The position numbers were made by a program, and so were the translations under genes. The notes under the pieces are model-generated. The model saw nothing but the letters and a program-made list of their open reading frames with translations, searched no databases and had not been told where the DNA came from. From Paracentrotus lividus (Eukaryota > Echinodermata > Echinoidea > Camarodonta > Echinidae): DNA of 64,000 bases. The first letter of the stretch is position 1; each line of letters begins with the position of its first letter. Below are positions 35,745-47,400 of this stretch, one piece after another. Location: the NCBI GenBank assembly GCA_940671915.1, contig CALNVZ010002974.1, forward strand, positions 21,265,662-21,329,661, in the 5' to 3' direction.

Positions 35745-38641
35745 TAGTCCAGGCTAGGCACCATAGGAAAATATTTGAACCTTGTTTTTTGATATATACA
35801 ATGTTTTTTGATGGTTCTTTGTCAATTCGTAGGGTGCTGATTCCAAATCCGATGGGTGCCAGACGCGAAACCTTGAGCATTTTTCACAAATCGCGAAAAT
35901 TCAAAATGGCCGCCAAGATGGCCAGCCAAATATGAAAATGAGTATTCCAATGATATTTCCGAGGTTGGTTTGGTGGTTTTTTGTCAATTCGAGGTGCTGA
36001 TTTCATCCGCTGAGTGCCAGTCGCAAAACCTCGTGGATTTTACGCAAATCGCTAAAATTCAAAATGGCTGCCAAAATGGCCGCCAAAACTGGAAATCAGT
36101 ATTCCAAGGTATTTCTGAAAAGTTTTGGTGGTTTTCTTCATAATTCGAGGGTGCTGATTCCAAATTCGATGAGTACCAGCCGCGAAACCCAAATAAGGAT
36201 TTACGCAAATGCTAATTCAAAATGGCTGCCAAAATGACCGCCAAAACTGGAAAACAGTTTTCCAAGGGTATTGGGGGGTTGTTTGGTGGTTTCTTATATT
36301 CGAGGGTGCTATTCCAAATTCGATGAGTGCCAGCCGCGAAACCCAACAAATTAACCAGCATCGCTAAGATTCAAAATGGCTGCCAAAATGGCCGCCCAAT
36401 TGACAATGCGTGTTATGATGGTATATTTCTAGGTGTTTTGGTGTTTCTTGCCAATTCGAAGACGCTGATTCCAAATCCGATAAGTACCAACCACAAAAAT
36501 ACACAGGACAGAAATAAAGAAAAGAAAAGAGAGAAAGAAAAGTGGAAAGAAATGGCAACCAAGTCATATGGCCATACATTGCCATAAGTTGTGAGACTCT
36601 TTTGGCTATTTACTGTTATTAGAGGTAAGCTAAATCGTGCTACCAGCATTGAACTATTGAGGCTACCCCACCACCACACGAAATGCTCTCAACATGATTC
36701 GTTTCTTTATCAAAATCATTCCCTCAGTTGTTAATTTTTTTTGGCATTCGGCCTTCAAGAAAGTCACAATTACCTATAGAGGTAGGATAAGTCAAATCTT
36801 ACGGGGAGCGCTGACAAAATAAAAAAGGTTTCGTTGTACAAAGGAATACCTTTTTTATATTATTCTTACGCATATTACGGGAGGTGACCTGCACCCTGCA
36901 CCCCCTTATGCATCGCCCTTACGACCGCACTGACATGTATAGAGATTGACCTCTATATCGTGCATTCTGGTCAGAACAATTATATTTAGCTCGTGTTCAT
37001 CATTAGTTTATCTAAAGTGATTGTTCAATAACCTGAACGGGTTATAAGGCAAACCCAGTATTTCATTTACAGCCTCTATTCTGTCGAGGGGGGGGGGGAT
37101 CCAAGAATATTTTTTTTAATGTCAGGATCACTCACAAACCCAGTCTTTAAATTTATAACAAACTGTATTATGTCTGTAATAGTTCAGTGAGGAATGAATA
37201 TACTTTTGCATGTCATACAAACATGCGATACACATATGAAAAAAAAAATCCAATACTGAATCATATAACTCATTTTGCTATCAGGAAAATGGTAAATGTT
37301 CTATTTCTAGGACTGGCGTATTGTTGAATGAGTAGGCCTAGGGCCTACCTTTAAATTGACAAGAATCACTAGATAACATAAGAAATACCGATGAAATAGG
37401 CATTTTCACGAATTTGCTTTCATTTGGAATTAATAAGCCTTTTTCACGACTGTCGGCCGTTTTCACCTGCTAATGTCATTTCCGTAAATAAAATAAGGTT
37501 TCCCTGAAAGGTAGCCCCATCGAATTTGGAATCAGAGCCATGAACTTGCCAAAAAGCTATAAAAATAATCTCGGATATACACATAAACAAATTTTCAACG
37601 TGTGTCTGATGCCAGTAAATATTGACGATTTGCGCAAAATGCTTAGGTTTTTGTTCCTCTGACTATCAGTTTGATGAAAAAAAAAAAAAAAAAAATTAAA
37701 AAAAACTTAGATAACAATAAATGCGCTTTTTCATTTCACTTGGCGGCCGTTTTGGATTTTAGCGGGTTTCACCGGTTGTCACTCATTGGATTTAGAATCA
37801 GCACCCTCAAATTGACAAGAAACCACTAAAACAACCTCTGAAATAATACACATTTTAATTTTTAGGGACAGAATATTTTAGCGGTTACATAAATCCTGTA
37901 GGTTTTTGTGGCTGGTACCCATCGATTTGGAATTGGTGCCTTCGAATTGGCAAGAAAACACCAAAACACCTTTGAAATAATTGTCAATTGGGGGGCCATT
38001 TTGGCAGCCATTTTTGAATTTTAGCGATTTACGTAAATCTGTTTGGTTTCGCGGCTGGCACTCATCGAATTTGGAATCAGCCACCCTCGATATTGATAAG
38101 AAACACCAAAACAACCCCCCAATACCCTTGGGAAAACTGTTTTCCAGTTTTGGCGGTCATTTTGGCAGCCATTTGAATTTTAGCGATTTGCGTAAAATCT
38201 ATTGGGTTTCGCGGCTGGTACTCATCGAATTTGGAATCAGCACCTCGAATTATGAAGAAACCACAAAACATTTTCAGAAATACCCTTGGAATACTGATTT
38301 CCAGTTTTGGCGCCATTTTGGCAGCCATTTTGAATTTTAGCGATTTGCGTAAAATCCACGAGGTTTTGCGACTGGCACTCAGCGGATTTGAAAATCAGCA
38401 CCCTCGAATTGACAAAAAAACCCACCAAAACAACCTCGGAATTACCATTGGAATACTCATTTTTCATATTTGGCGGCCATCTTGGCGCCATTTTGAATTT
38501 TACGCGATTTGTGAAAAATGCTCAAGGTTTCACGTCTGGCACCCATCGGATTTGGAATCAGCACCCTCGAATTGACAAAGAACTATCAAAAAACATTGTA
38601 TATATCAAAAAGCAAGGTTACATGGTCTCTAGCCTGGACTA
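35745..38641. mobile_element. 2.9-kb foldback transposon with tandemly repeated arms (TU/FB-like)
   Basis: The ends TAGTCCAGGCTAG and CTAGCCTGGACTA are flanked by TTA on both sides. Each arm is a tandem array of a unit of about 155 bp containing GTGCTGATTCCAAATTCGAT, CCGCGAAACC, ACGCAAATCGCTAAAATTCA and AAAATGGCCGCCAAAATGG. The left arm has five units (marker near 35834, 35994, 36151, 36306 and 36472). The right arm has about seven in reverse complement (near 38568, 38396, 38237, 38078, 37934, 37798 and, degenerate, 37531). About 1 kb between them (36500-37500) is unique and has no transposase. The plan matches foldback elements such as sea urchin TU and Drosophila FB. Confidence 0.85.
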
Positions 38642-38649
38642 TTATTGAT

Positions 38650-41600
38650 ATTTCAACATAGCAAAAATGTTATTTCAGTGTTATAGTTCCAGTCCTGGAA
38701 TGCCTTGGAGTTGGAGGTACTTTCATATTGGTCCTACTTGTAGATTTTAGCACATTATTTATGCCTACTTAAGAAATAAAAGTGGGGGGGGGGCTATACT
38801 AAAGCTGGTCAATCTTATATGTTTCTTTTGAAGACAGGGACTTGTACATGTAGGCCTATATGGTCCCATATGTAAATTTTGAGATTTTAGAGGTCCCAAA
38901 TTGAAATCTGGGAGTCCACGTGTAGGCCCACACAGAGCCTGCTAGTCGTAAGCCGCCCTGTGGAATACATGTACATGTAGTTCCACAGAGCGTACGCAAA
39001 GAAAGAAGTCTATTCCTACAATGCTTGTGGGTTGGAACTTATAGAATTGAGCTTGGTTGTTTGTTCCACTCCTCAGAGCAATGGAACTATTTGCACTTTG
39101 AGGAAACTACATTGCCCTACCCAGTTCCAGGGTTTTCTTATAATAGGAACTCATTCACAATGTCAGTGTCAGCCGAACCCCCTGAAATACATCATGTATA
39201 TTGCCTGATGGCTCAGTGGATTTGCAACCAGGGGCCCATTTCTCGAAACTGTCATAAGTCTATAAGTTTTTGGACAATCCATAGGGACACGTGTTGTAGA
39301 ATTAATACAAATTTCAATGGGATGTCCACAAACTGAGACTTATGATGGTCCCAAGAAACAGTGCCCAGACTTGTCGGACGTTTTATCCGACAAACTGTTA
39401 TAAGCTACTGAAATGCTTGCAACTGATTGGCTGAGAGCAAAAAATGTCCGACAAGTCCTTTGATGAAACAGTCCCCAGGTGTCCTTGGTTCTAGACCCAG
39501 GTGATTTGATATAGCGCCGTTTTGGTAAGGTGACAATCCTTCATAAACATGTCCATGTTATACGATTTTCAAAGTGATCAGGTTTTCCCCATGTGTGTCT
39601 AATGTCTGCATTTATAACAGCAAGATTTAATTCAGAATAATTCTTTTTTTAATAATCTCTGATACAACATTTTAATAGTTGCAATGGTTTTGCTGGAGAT
39701 AAAGTTTGAGACTTGAAAAGCAACTTGACAGGACGTTGTACAGATCTAGATGGCAGGATAGGCCCTTAGGGCACTAAAACAGTTCAAAAATCTATAAAAC
39801 CATGGAATTATGTTATGATTTGTCATAATTATTCTGCTGTATTAGCAATTGTTTTGGATATTTAAACATCCACATACAAACTCACTCAGAATTGGGATCT
39901 ATTTTGCTTTAACATGCCTTGCTTCAATGACCAGCCATATGGGGCAGTTTCAAACAGTTCAAAGTCATTCTACTCCCACATGGGAAATAGATTCCTTGAC
40001 AAAAACAGGGTATTGTAGTACACCAGGGTCAATGGAATAACAAGAAAATGTAAATACACCTACATGTACGGGGGAAAATTGAATTAGGTAGGCCTATAAG
40101 AGAACCAATAAATGTTACATTAAATACACATTGGTTGTATGTAGGCCGTACATACATGTACTCACAAAATAAAGGTAAAATTACTACGGATCTTTGTCAT
40201 TTTTCTTCCATTTTCATTGGAAGATTGAAATTTTAGGGTCTATCAAAGTATAGGTGCTAATTTTATTAATTTTATTACTTTCAAATTGTAACTATTATTA
40301 TTATTATTATTATTATTACAACCCATTATATCCTGAATGCCTACTTCAGTTGACCTACATGTAGGCCTATATGTGTATACATATAAACTATAATAATCAT
40401 TAAATAAGTAAAAATATGTGTAGGACCAACATTTCCGGGAACATAATAGAACTAAATCCTGTATCATTTATTTACAGTTGAGAGTGATCTTTCCAAATAA
40501 AAGCCCTCACTCATGCCACTATGGACCCACATATACGACAAACAGAACTACATGTATATATCTCTCTTTTTTTCTACAGTCCATCACAATAGAATCACAT
40601 GTCCTTGTGATGCTACAGCAACTGACAGTAAACAATGTGTAAGCTCAAATGGAATGTGGAGGATTTTTGTCTCTTTACTGATAAAATAAAAGAATATAGA
40701 ATTAGATGTCAATAGTCACTTTTAAACTGTGGATCAACAAATGCGCTTAAAAGCCCAAAGCATGCAAAAAGTTGTTGCAGATTGATAGATAGATTATATA
40801 GATCATCATTATACAAGACTATAAGCCTACATAATGATCTTTAAGCATGGGCTACCTTTAATGCATCCTACGTGTATTAAGATTGTACTTTCTTACAGTT
40901 TGTCCTTGTGACATACTCTACTTCAATTTTCTATAAAATGTAAAATCAACATCCATAGTCCATGAATTTCACAATTTTTAGAACATATCCCAAACCCTTA
41001 CCCAAAACCCAATCTAAAATTCAATAGCAACCCCATATCCAAGACCTAAACCAGGGCTCCATACTCCCCCTTTTTTTCTCTCTTTTTGTATGGTCAAGTG
41101 GGGGACTGCATCACACTTTTTACCACAATTGAACATTTTTAAGAGTCCAGAGTTCAAGTTTAGACACCCAGCACCTGCTAGAGTAAAGCCCTGCCTAAAC
41201 TTTTGTATTTGATGAAATAAATAGGCCAACTGGTGTAGGATGCTGCTGTCTGAAGGCCTACAGTATGATTCATATTTTCAGGTGGGAGATTTATGAGTTT
41301 TGGGGTTAATTATTTAACACTGCATAAACTTGAATATTTATATAAATGACATTGATTGTGATCACATAACCCTAAATTCTATTATATGATGCACAGATAG
41401 TTGTAAACACATATCCTATCATATATATCATATTCTTCTAACCACTAAGCAAATAAAATAATCATGCATGATAGTCACTTGACAAATAACGTCCAATCAT
41501 ACATATAGTTTCCGTTCAGATTTGCCAACAAAATGTTTTACATGTTGAAACAAACCTGTCAAATTGTGTTTACATACATCAATTTTCTACATGTACATGT

Positions 41601-41990
41601 ACACTCTACTTAATACCCCTTAACAGAGAGACAATAATTGAATTAGCACAAAATTTGAAATTTTTCACCTTTTCTTCTAGCTATAAGGTATAAGGTTAGG
41701 TTAAAACCAGGGATAAAATTGGGAGCTGAAACTATTTTTGACAAGTATTTTAGATTGACCATGGAGCAATATTCATTTAATCACTACACAAATAAAGTAC
41801 GTGACTAGGAGATCATTATTCTTCCTAAAAAATTAAGACGACCTTCTATTCTACTGTCTGGAACCAGACTATACACTTGTTGATTTACACCACTGAATAA
41901 ATAACACTTGAAATCCAAACCATGAGTGATCTTTGTTCTGTGCAATTGTTACTCATCGAAAGAACCTCCCATTTAAACTGTAGAGTGCTA
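38650..41990. other. Noncoding stretch with two small foldbacks
   Basis: No gene was recognised. It includes the foldbacks at 39232-39478, an (ATT)n run at about 40292-40317, and many GTAGGCCTA and ACATGTA motifs. A G run lies at 38784-38792. Confidence 0.5.
39232..39478. repeat. Two adjacent foldback repeats (GGGGCCCATTTCTCG / GTCCGACAAGTC)
   Basis: At 39232-39365, GGGCCCATTTCTCGAAACTG plus CATAAGTCT is matched in reverse complement by AGACTTATGATGGTCCCAAG and AACAGTGCCC. At 39367-39478, GACTTGTCGGAC is matched by GTCCGACAAGTC, with a further TCCGACAAACTG inside. They are directly adjacent, noncoding, and may be parts of one composite element ending in ACAGTCCCC. Confidence 0.55.
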
Positions 41991-41998
41991 TTCCTTAC

Positions 41999-42100
41999 TT
42001 TAGTTTTATAGGTCCAGTTCAATGACTTGGTTTTTGCGGAGGCATGTTTGTATTGTGCAACCTCACATACAATGTATAGACGCATCCCCTTTCCAAGAAC
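41999..42100 (-). CDS. Candidate internal exon, 34 codons, unidentified
   Basis: On the minus strand, a TTTACAG acceptor at 42101-42102 and an AAA|GTAAGG donor at 41997-41998 bound an open frame of exactly 102 nt, phase 0 at both ends. The peptide includes GKGMRLYIVCEVAQYKHA. Splice sites are good by eye but no protein family is recognised and no partner exons were found, so this may be chance. Confidence 0.22.
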
Positions 42101-42119
42101 CTGTAAACTCAATATAAGA

Positions 42120-43670
42120 TTAATGAATCACTGCCAAAGATATTCAATGTACTTGTAGTTCTTCACATATGAATGACTAAATGTATTATCTCAGACAAAG
42201 CCACACATTTCTTCCATCATCCAGGATCCACTTTTGTAATTAAAAAAGGAAAAAATGACTACCTTAAACTTCTGAACTTTGAACAGGCAAACAACATTCT
42301 TATACATATAGGCCTACTTTTAATACTCTTTAAGCATGTTACATGTAAGTGAAATCTGGACTTGTAAAAAACATCAAAAACACAATTAAAATGAGAGGTA
42401 TGATTTTGAAAGTTAAGATCACTACAACTTCATTGAAGTACTGTCAAATATAGAACTCCTCTAATGATTGTGTAAATCCACTGGTGATTTTTTTTTATGA
42501 TTTCAGGTTATAATATAGTGTCCCTATAGTATTATTATTGAAAAAATAGTTTTATAATTTTTCTTCTTTTGAAAGGTGATATACATTATTCCCACGTTCT
42601 AATCTTATATTAGAATAACAATAAAAAATAATAAACATGATCACTCCCATAACAAAGATCAGACAGGTGAAAGTGGCATACATAATAAAAAATAGTAAAT
42701 TTATAGAGTACAGAAACTATTCAACAAAAAGTATATATTCTACTTCGCTATTTAGGACCTTCTGATGCTTGTAATTAATTAAATAGATGGGTTTTAAGTT
42801 TTGATTTGAAGCTATTAATTGATGTTGCTTTCCCGACTTCGAAAAGTAACCCATGTATGCATGGTAATATGTGTGAACTGATTATAAAAAAAGGGATGAA
42901 GCTTTATAATTAATAACGACCTCCTTCGATGCCTTCTAACCTTCAAACAAAGCTACATACATGTACATATAATCACTCAAATGACTTTTCAATGAAATTG
43001 GACCAAGGAGGAAAGAATTGAGGGTGAATTGTGAAAAGAGTTGTGTACTTTTAACCTTTGTATACAGTTGGGGATGGGGAGGAGAGAATCGATCCAAACT
43101 TTTGTTGTTATGCAAACCAGTTCTGACCTTCAATGTCCCAATAACCATTTACTTACTTCTTACAATGATCATGATGATGTAATCATTAGTCAAATGGACA
43201 TCAAAGGGATTACTACCCATCAAATAGATTTGTAGGGCACAAAACCACAAAGCCAGACCCCTTGGATGATTTCCTTTTTCTAGGAGTGTCATCTATTGCC
43301 ATAGCAACCCCATGATGCATTTGAAAACATATTAATTGATTTGAATCTCTGTGGATTTTACAACTTTCTCCCGTTATGAATCATGAAGGTACTGATGAGT
43401 CATGTCAAATAGGAAACAAACTTTCATAATATTTGTATTTGTGGTAATCCGTTCACTGATGCACAACCAGAGGTTGACCAGACTTTGAAACAAAATTTGA
43501 AGATATTCTAAACAAACCAGAAGTTTTTGATCAACTACTCTGCCTTCCTCTTGAAAGCAATTGAAACTAAAAGTATGTCTACATGTACTTCATGTAACAA
43601 ATGAATTATGTATATTTGATTTGAGAGGCATTTCTATACTCCATAAACAGACTCTTTAATTGGTTCCATG
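42120..43670. other. Noncoding stretch, nothing recognised
   Basis: AT-rich, no gene or clear mobile element. Short reading frames overlap on both strands near 42936-43235 without a recognisable product. Confidence 0.45.
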
Positions 43671-43674
43671 ACAT

Positions 43675-43868
43675 TTGTGCTAAAATCAATTGCTCCAAAG
43701 TCAATACCTAATTCTAATCAAATAACTAACTTTAACCATCAACTAAAGAAGATACCTAACACTAACCCTAATTCCAAAATATATACATTTTGTTACCCTA
43801 CCGTAAGCCTAACCCTATAAAGCTGAAATAAAGCCCAGAGCAATTGCGAGAGGAGCAAATATCGGCAC
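43675..43868 (-). mobile_element. GCGACAATTGCTC element, copy 3
   Basis: On the minus strand it reads TATTTGCTCCTCTCGCAATT, GCTCTGGGCTTTATTTC, then degenerate TTAGGG-like units, and ends GGAGCAATTGATTTTAGCAC. It corresponds to the copies at 6000-6190 and 35165-35588. The CTAACCCT-type units are on the plus strand (43750-43815). Confidence 0.6.
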
Positions 43869-43879
43869 AGTGGTGACTT

Positions 43880-46109
43880 TAATTATGACAAATCATTTCT
43901 CTGACAGTTTGGAGATGAAGCACATCATTTCCATTTCCTCTGTTTACTGATTGACAGAGATCCCACAAGGGTGTTCACCTGCATCCATCAACTACATGTA
44001 CATCTAGGCAGAGTTGACCCTTTCAATCCAAAATCGACAAAGCTGCCATTCATAACATAAATTGCTCTGCTTGTTGGGTCAATGACCTCAAAATTCAAAC
44101 TTCTTGAAAGGTCTTGATTTTTAAAGAAAAGTGAAGTTTTATTTTTTCATATCCTGTATACATAATGTTGATGGTTAATGGTTACTCCATGGACTTTCTA
44201 ACTTCCTAACTCCATGGTTACTCTTAACGTTTTTCATGTTTTCATTTGATATGCCAACACGTAAACAAAAAAATCTAGAATTAAATTTCAACGAGTAAGG
44301 CCATATGTAGGCCCTACAAGTCCCAATATAAATTTGAAATATTTTACATGTATAAAGTGAAAAGTTCATTGTAATGGTAGATTCTTTAATATACTTAAAT
44401 TAATCTTATCAAGCTAAAAGTTTTAATATCAATTGCCTTCAATTAAAATTAAAGACTTGAAACAGCATTGTGAGATGACCATTGTAGCTAAACAGGTAGG
44501 CACAGGCACGGATCAAGCATGAGCTGTGACAAAGGATTTAATTGGTCCAATTGGATAATGCAGCAGCATCATCTTTATGCATGAGCCGATAAAATCTTTA
44601 GTGAGAGCAATGCTGGACCCGCAACTGAGGCACCTGTGTCTCTTGAACAGTAAACAGCTTCTCAGAGCAAAAAAGATCTAAATAGTATACCGTACATGTA
44701 TGTGAGCAGAGGCCCTTTCTGGCTGTCAAAACACAAAATAATGTTTTCAACAGGGAGGGAAATCTTTGTAAAGTTCAACAGAGTCAACCCAATTAATCAG
44801 GCACCTGGCATGCTTCTAAGATATCCTCAACATCTTTGAAACATCTTGGAAACAGATCAAAAACCTTTTGAGAATCCTACTGGACCAAAGCCAGATGATA
44901 TCTTCATGTCACACAATTCCTATAGAGCCAAGTTATAAAGTATACTCATTATACAGCAGCAAAAATGAAGCAGGGCTACATGTAACTCACATTTCCCTGT
45001 TCTATACATACATCGCTTTGTGACCAAAAGCAGATTTGTAAAACTTTTTGGTTGTTTTATCAGTATGAAAGCAATAAATTTGTCAACCTAGGGATATGTA
45101 TGTCATGCAGTATATTTTGAATGGCTTTACTTTTGTATGGGATGTATGCAAGGTTTTAACACTTACATTGTAGCAATCAATAGCTCCATCAAACTGCCTG
45201 AAACATCCCTTCAGCTTATCCCACAAACCACCTGAAATTGCCCCCCCCCCCTCCCAACTGCTCCACATTACCCCCAAGTCCTATCCCCAAAACACCTGTC
45301 CGTCCTCAAGCACATCGCAGCAATTCTTCTTGTAAATGTAGTGCCAGATCCAGAGGGGGTGCAGGGGACACACCCCCCTCCATCCCACAATTTGAAAACC
45401 TCTAACCTAAAAGGTTGACCTTTTTCATTTAGGTCAGGTGTAAACTTTGTATATCTGTATACTGGCCCTGTTTATATAGTTTCAAAATTTTGAGAGTCCA
45501 AAGTTTATTTCAAATTTTGGTAGCCTACATGTACAAATGTACATGTGCCTGTTAGTGTCCAAACCTATTCAATATTGGCATGGTTGCATGCAATACTTTA
45601 TTTATGATATATTGTAAAGCAATCAGCCTTTTTTTTATACACAAATCATATCAATTTATTGCATTTTTTTTTTATTAAAGATGAATTTGAGCTAAGAGTA
45701 TTAAAATATTTTATATACAAGGGTCTTAAAAATATTTGATATCATCCAAAATACAGTGTACGCATCAGATGACTCAAGGAAATAATTAGTGTCTCAAAAC
45801 TTGTAAAAATATGAAAGATAAGATACAATGTATGACACAAGCCTCGAGTTCTTACACTTCAATTTTCCATAGAGTGCCAACATGCCCATACTATCTTTCA
45901 AGAACTTCCTGTAAAAATCTAATGAAAACACATTTTTTCCTGGAATTCATTTGGGTTAACCCGGGGACAAAATAGCAGATTTATGCAGCGAGTAACATTT
46001 GCCAGTTTCCTTGGCGATATTTTCAAACATGATATGGTCAGGAAATGGGCAACGAAAGAAAGTGATGGTGATATTTAAACCTCCCTTTTTTTTATTAATC
46101 CTGCAGAGA
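43880..46109. other. Noncoding stretch, nothing recognised
   Basis: No gene was recognised. A C run at 45241-45252 and a GAGGGGGTGCAGGGGACACA / CACCCCCCTCC dyad near 45352-45382, resembling G-rich dispersed repeats seen elsewhere in the window. Confidence 0.45.
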
Positions 46110-46238
46110 TATCTCTCACTCTCTCTCTCTCTCTCCTTCTCTCCATATCAGACATCTCCTTTGTGGTATCTTTCCCTTTAATGTCCTTTCTCTCCCTCCC
46201 TCTCTCTCTCTCTCTCTGGTGGATATACCAGCACCTCC
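46110..46238. repeat. CT microsatellite (two blocks)
   Basis: (CT)n blocks at about 46114-46133 and 46196-46218, with CTCCC variants between. The Glu/Arg-rich minus-strand frame here is an artefact of the repeat. Confidence 0.9.
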
Positions 46239-46340
46239 CACCTCTCTCTCCTTGAAAACAGATGTAACAATCAATCTGTACCTAAATATATATATGTACC
46301 TGGCTCTATCAGAAAGTTCCTGGCAAATCTTGCTCACAAA

Positions 46341-46466
46341 GCAGTGGCGGATTCAGGCTAGGCCATATAAACAACAACAATAAGTTATAATTGATAATTA
46401 CAATCATAATCAAATCGCCCCCACCCCCCCCCGCCAATTTTTTCAAATCCTGGATACACCACTGAA
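46341..46466. repeat. Small foldback with AGTGGCGGATTCAGG ends
   Basis: The left end is CAGTGGCGGATTCAGG and the right end CCTGGATACACCACTG, diverged inverted repeats around about 95 bp that include a C-rich run (46418-46433). GGCGGATTCAGG-type ends next to G or C runs recur near 51457-51776 and 54428-55240, so this may be a family. Confidence 0.5.
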
Positions 46467-46898
46467 AGAAGCATGCTGTATGTGGAGTGGATCATTATTT
46501 TAGTCTAAATTTAATTATTTTTTAATGAGCCCAAACATTCCAAAGGTGGAATGATATTTGAAATTGCATGGAATTCTCTAGCAAATGAAGAATTAATACA
46601 CCCCTAGCTCTTCTTCCAATTATATATTTATCTTTGGCTTAATCTAATAGAAAACCTTTTCATTAAAAGCCACTATATCCATTAAGACAGGGCTACATAA
46701 CCTATCCGATATTTATTTTTTTTAGACCTAAAAATGTTTCCTCAAATCCTAATTATGTCAGAATGCTACTTGAACAATTCAAACCGTTGACTAAAATAGT
46801 AAAGTATAGTTTAATTTGCATGCCATATCATTTAACTTACATACACACATAAAAAGTTTGAAACTTTTTCACGAGCAGAAATTTTTTTTTTTTTTTAC

Positions 46899-47007
46899 CT
46901 CTATCAGCGTTCAGAGCCACCGCCTCCCCCGATGCCAAGGCGGGCCACGCGACCAGCATTAGCCCCAAAGCCGCAATCGCCCAAACCGCATCCACTTGAC
47001 GTGACAT
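46899..47007 (-). CDS. Probable first coding exon with signal peptide, protein unidentified
   Basis: On the minus strand an ATG at 47007-47005 opens a frame of 36 codons plus one base that ends in a good splice donor (AG|GTAAAA, GT at 46898-46897). The peptide begins MSRQVDA, continues with a hydrophobic core (VWAIAALGLMLVAW) and a small-residue c-region PALASG, the classical layout of a cleavable signal peptide. The exon lies in a GC- and CpG-rich patch (46915-47300) that contrasts with its AT-rich surroundings, as expected near a promoter. The frame stays open further upstream, so a longer N-terminus is possible. Later exons would lie at lower coordinates, but I recognised none. A secreted or type I membrane protein is inferred. 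Confidence 0.45.
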
Positions 47008-47400
47008 ACTGTCGCTGGAGCGACCCTCCCAAAAAGTCAAAACTCCAACAACAATTTTCACGCACTTCGGCGAAGATTTGTCCGGGTAAATCCTCCTCAA
47101 ATAGTCCGATATAATGTCAAGTTTCTTGAGAGTTTCACAGGGTAGAGAGTCAAGTTTTAGAAATTCCCTCAGATGTGGAAATAATTATATTGATTTGTGT
47201 CTCCTGATCGAAATGTGTTCGCAGACGATCAATACATAGTATACCAAACTTCCGAGTTCCGGAAAACTCTGAGCCCATTGCATGCACCATGTACCACTCT
47301 CGAGTTTCAGCACAGCCGAATAAACAAAACGACCTTACGTCATTCAGTGGTGAATGGCTTTACTCAAGCGACTGCTATGAAGCCATAAAGCGTGGTGGTG
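47008..47400 (-). promoter_or_regulatory. GC/CpG-rich patch, possible promoter and 5' UTR of the signal-peptide exon
   Basis: Base composition rises and CpG becomes frequent compared with the flanks. The patch lies directly upstream of the minus-strand start codon at 47007. No TATA box or defined factor site was identified. This is inference from composition and position only. Confidence 0.3.

Noticed and set aside
37878-38648. Overlapping open frames of 78-119 codons with repeated KIQNGCQNG-like words
   Set aside because: They follow the 155-bp tandem units of the foldback arm and have no start or family support.
46116-46337. Arg/Glu-rich 73-codon open frame
   Set aside because: It comes from the CT microsatellite.
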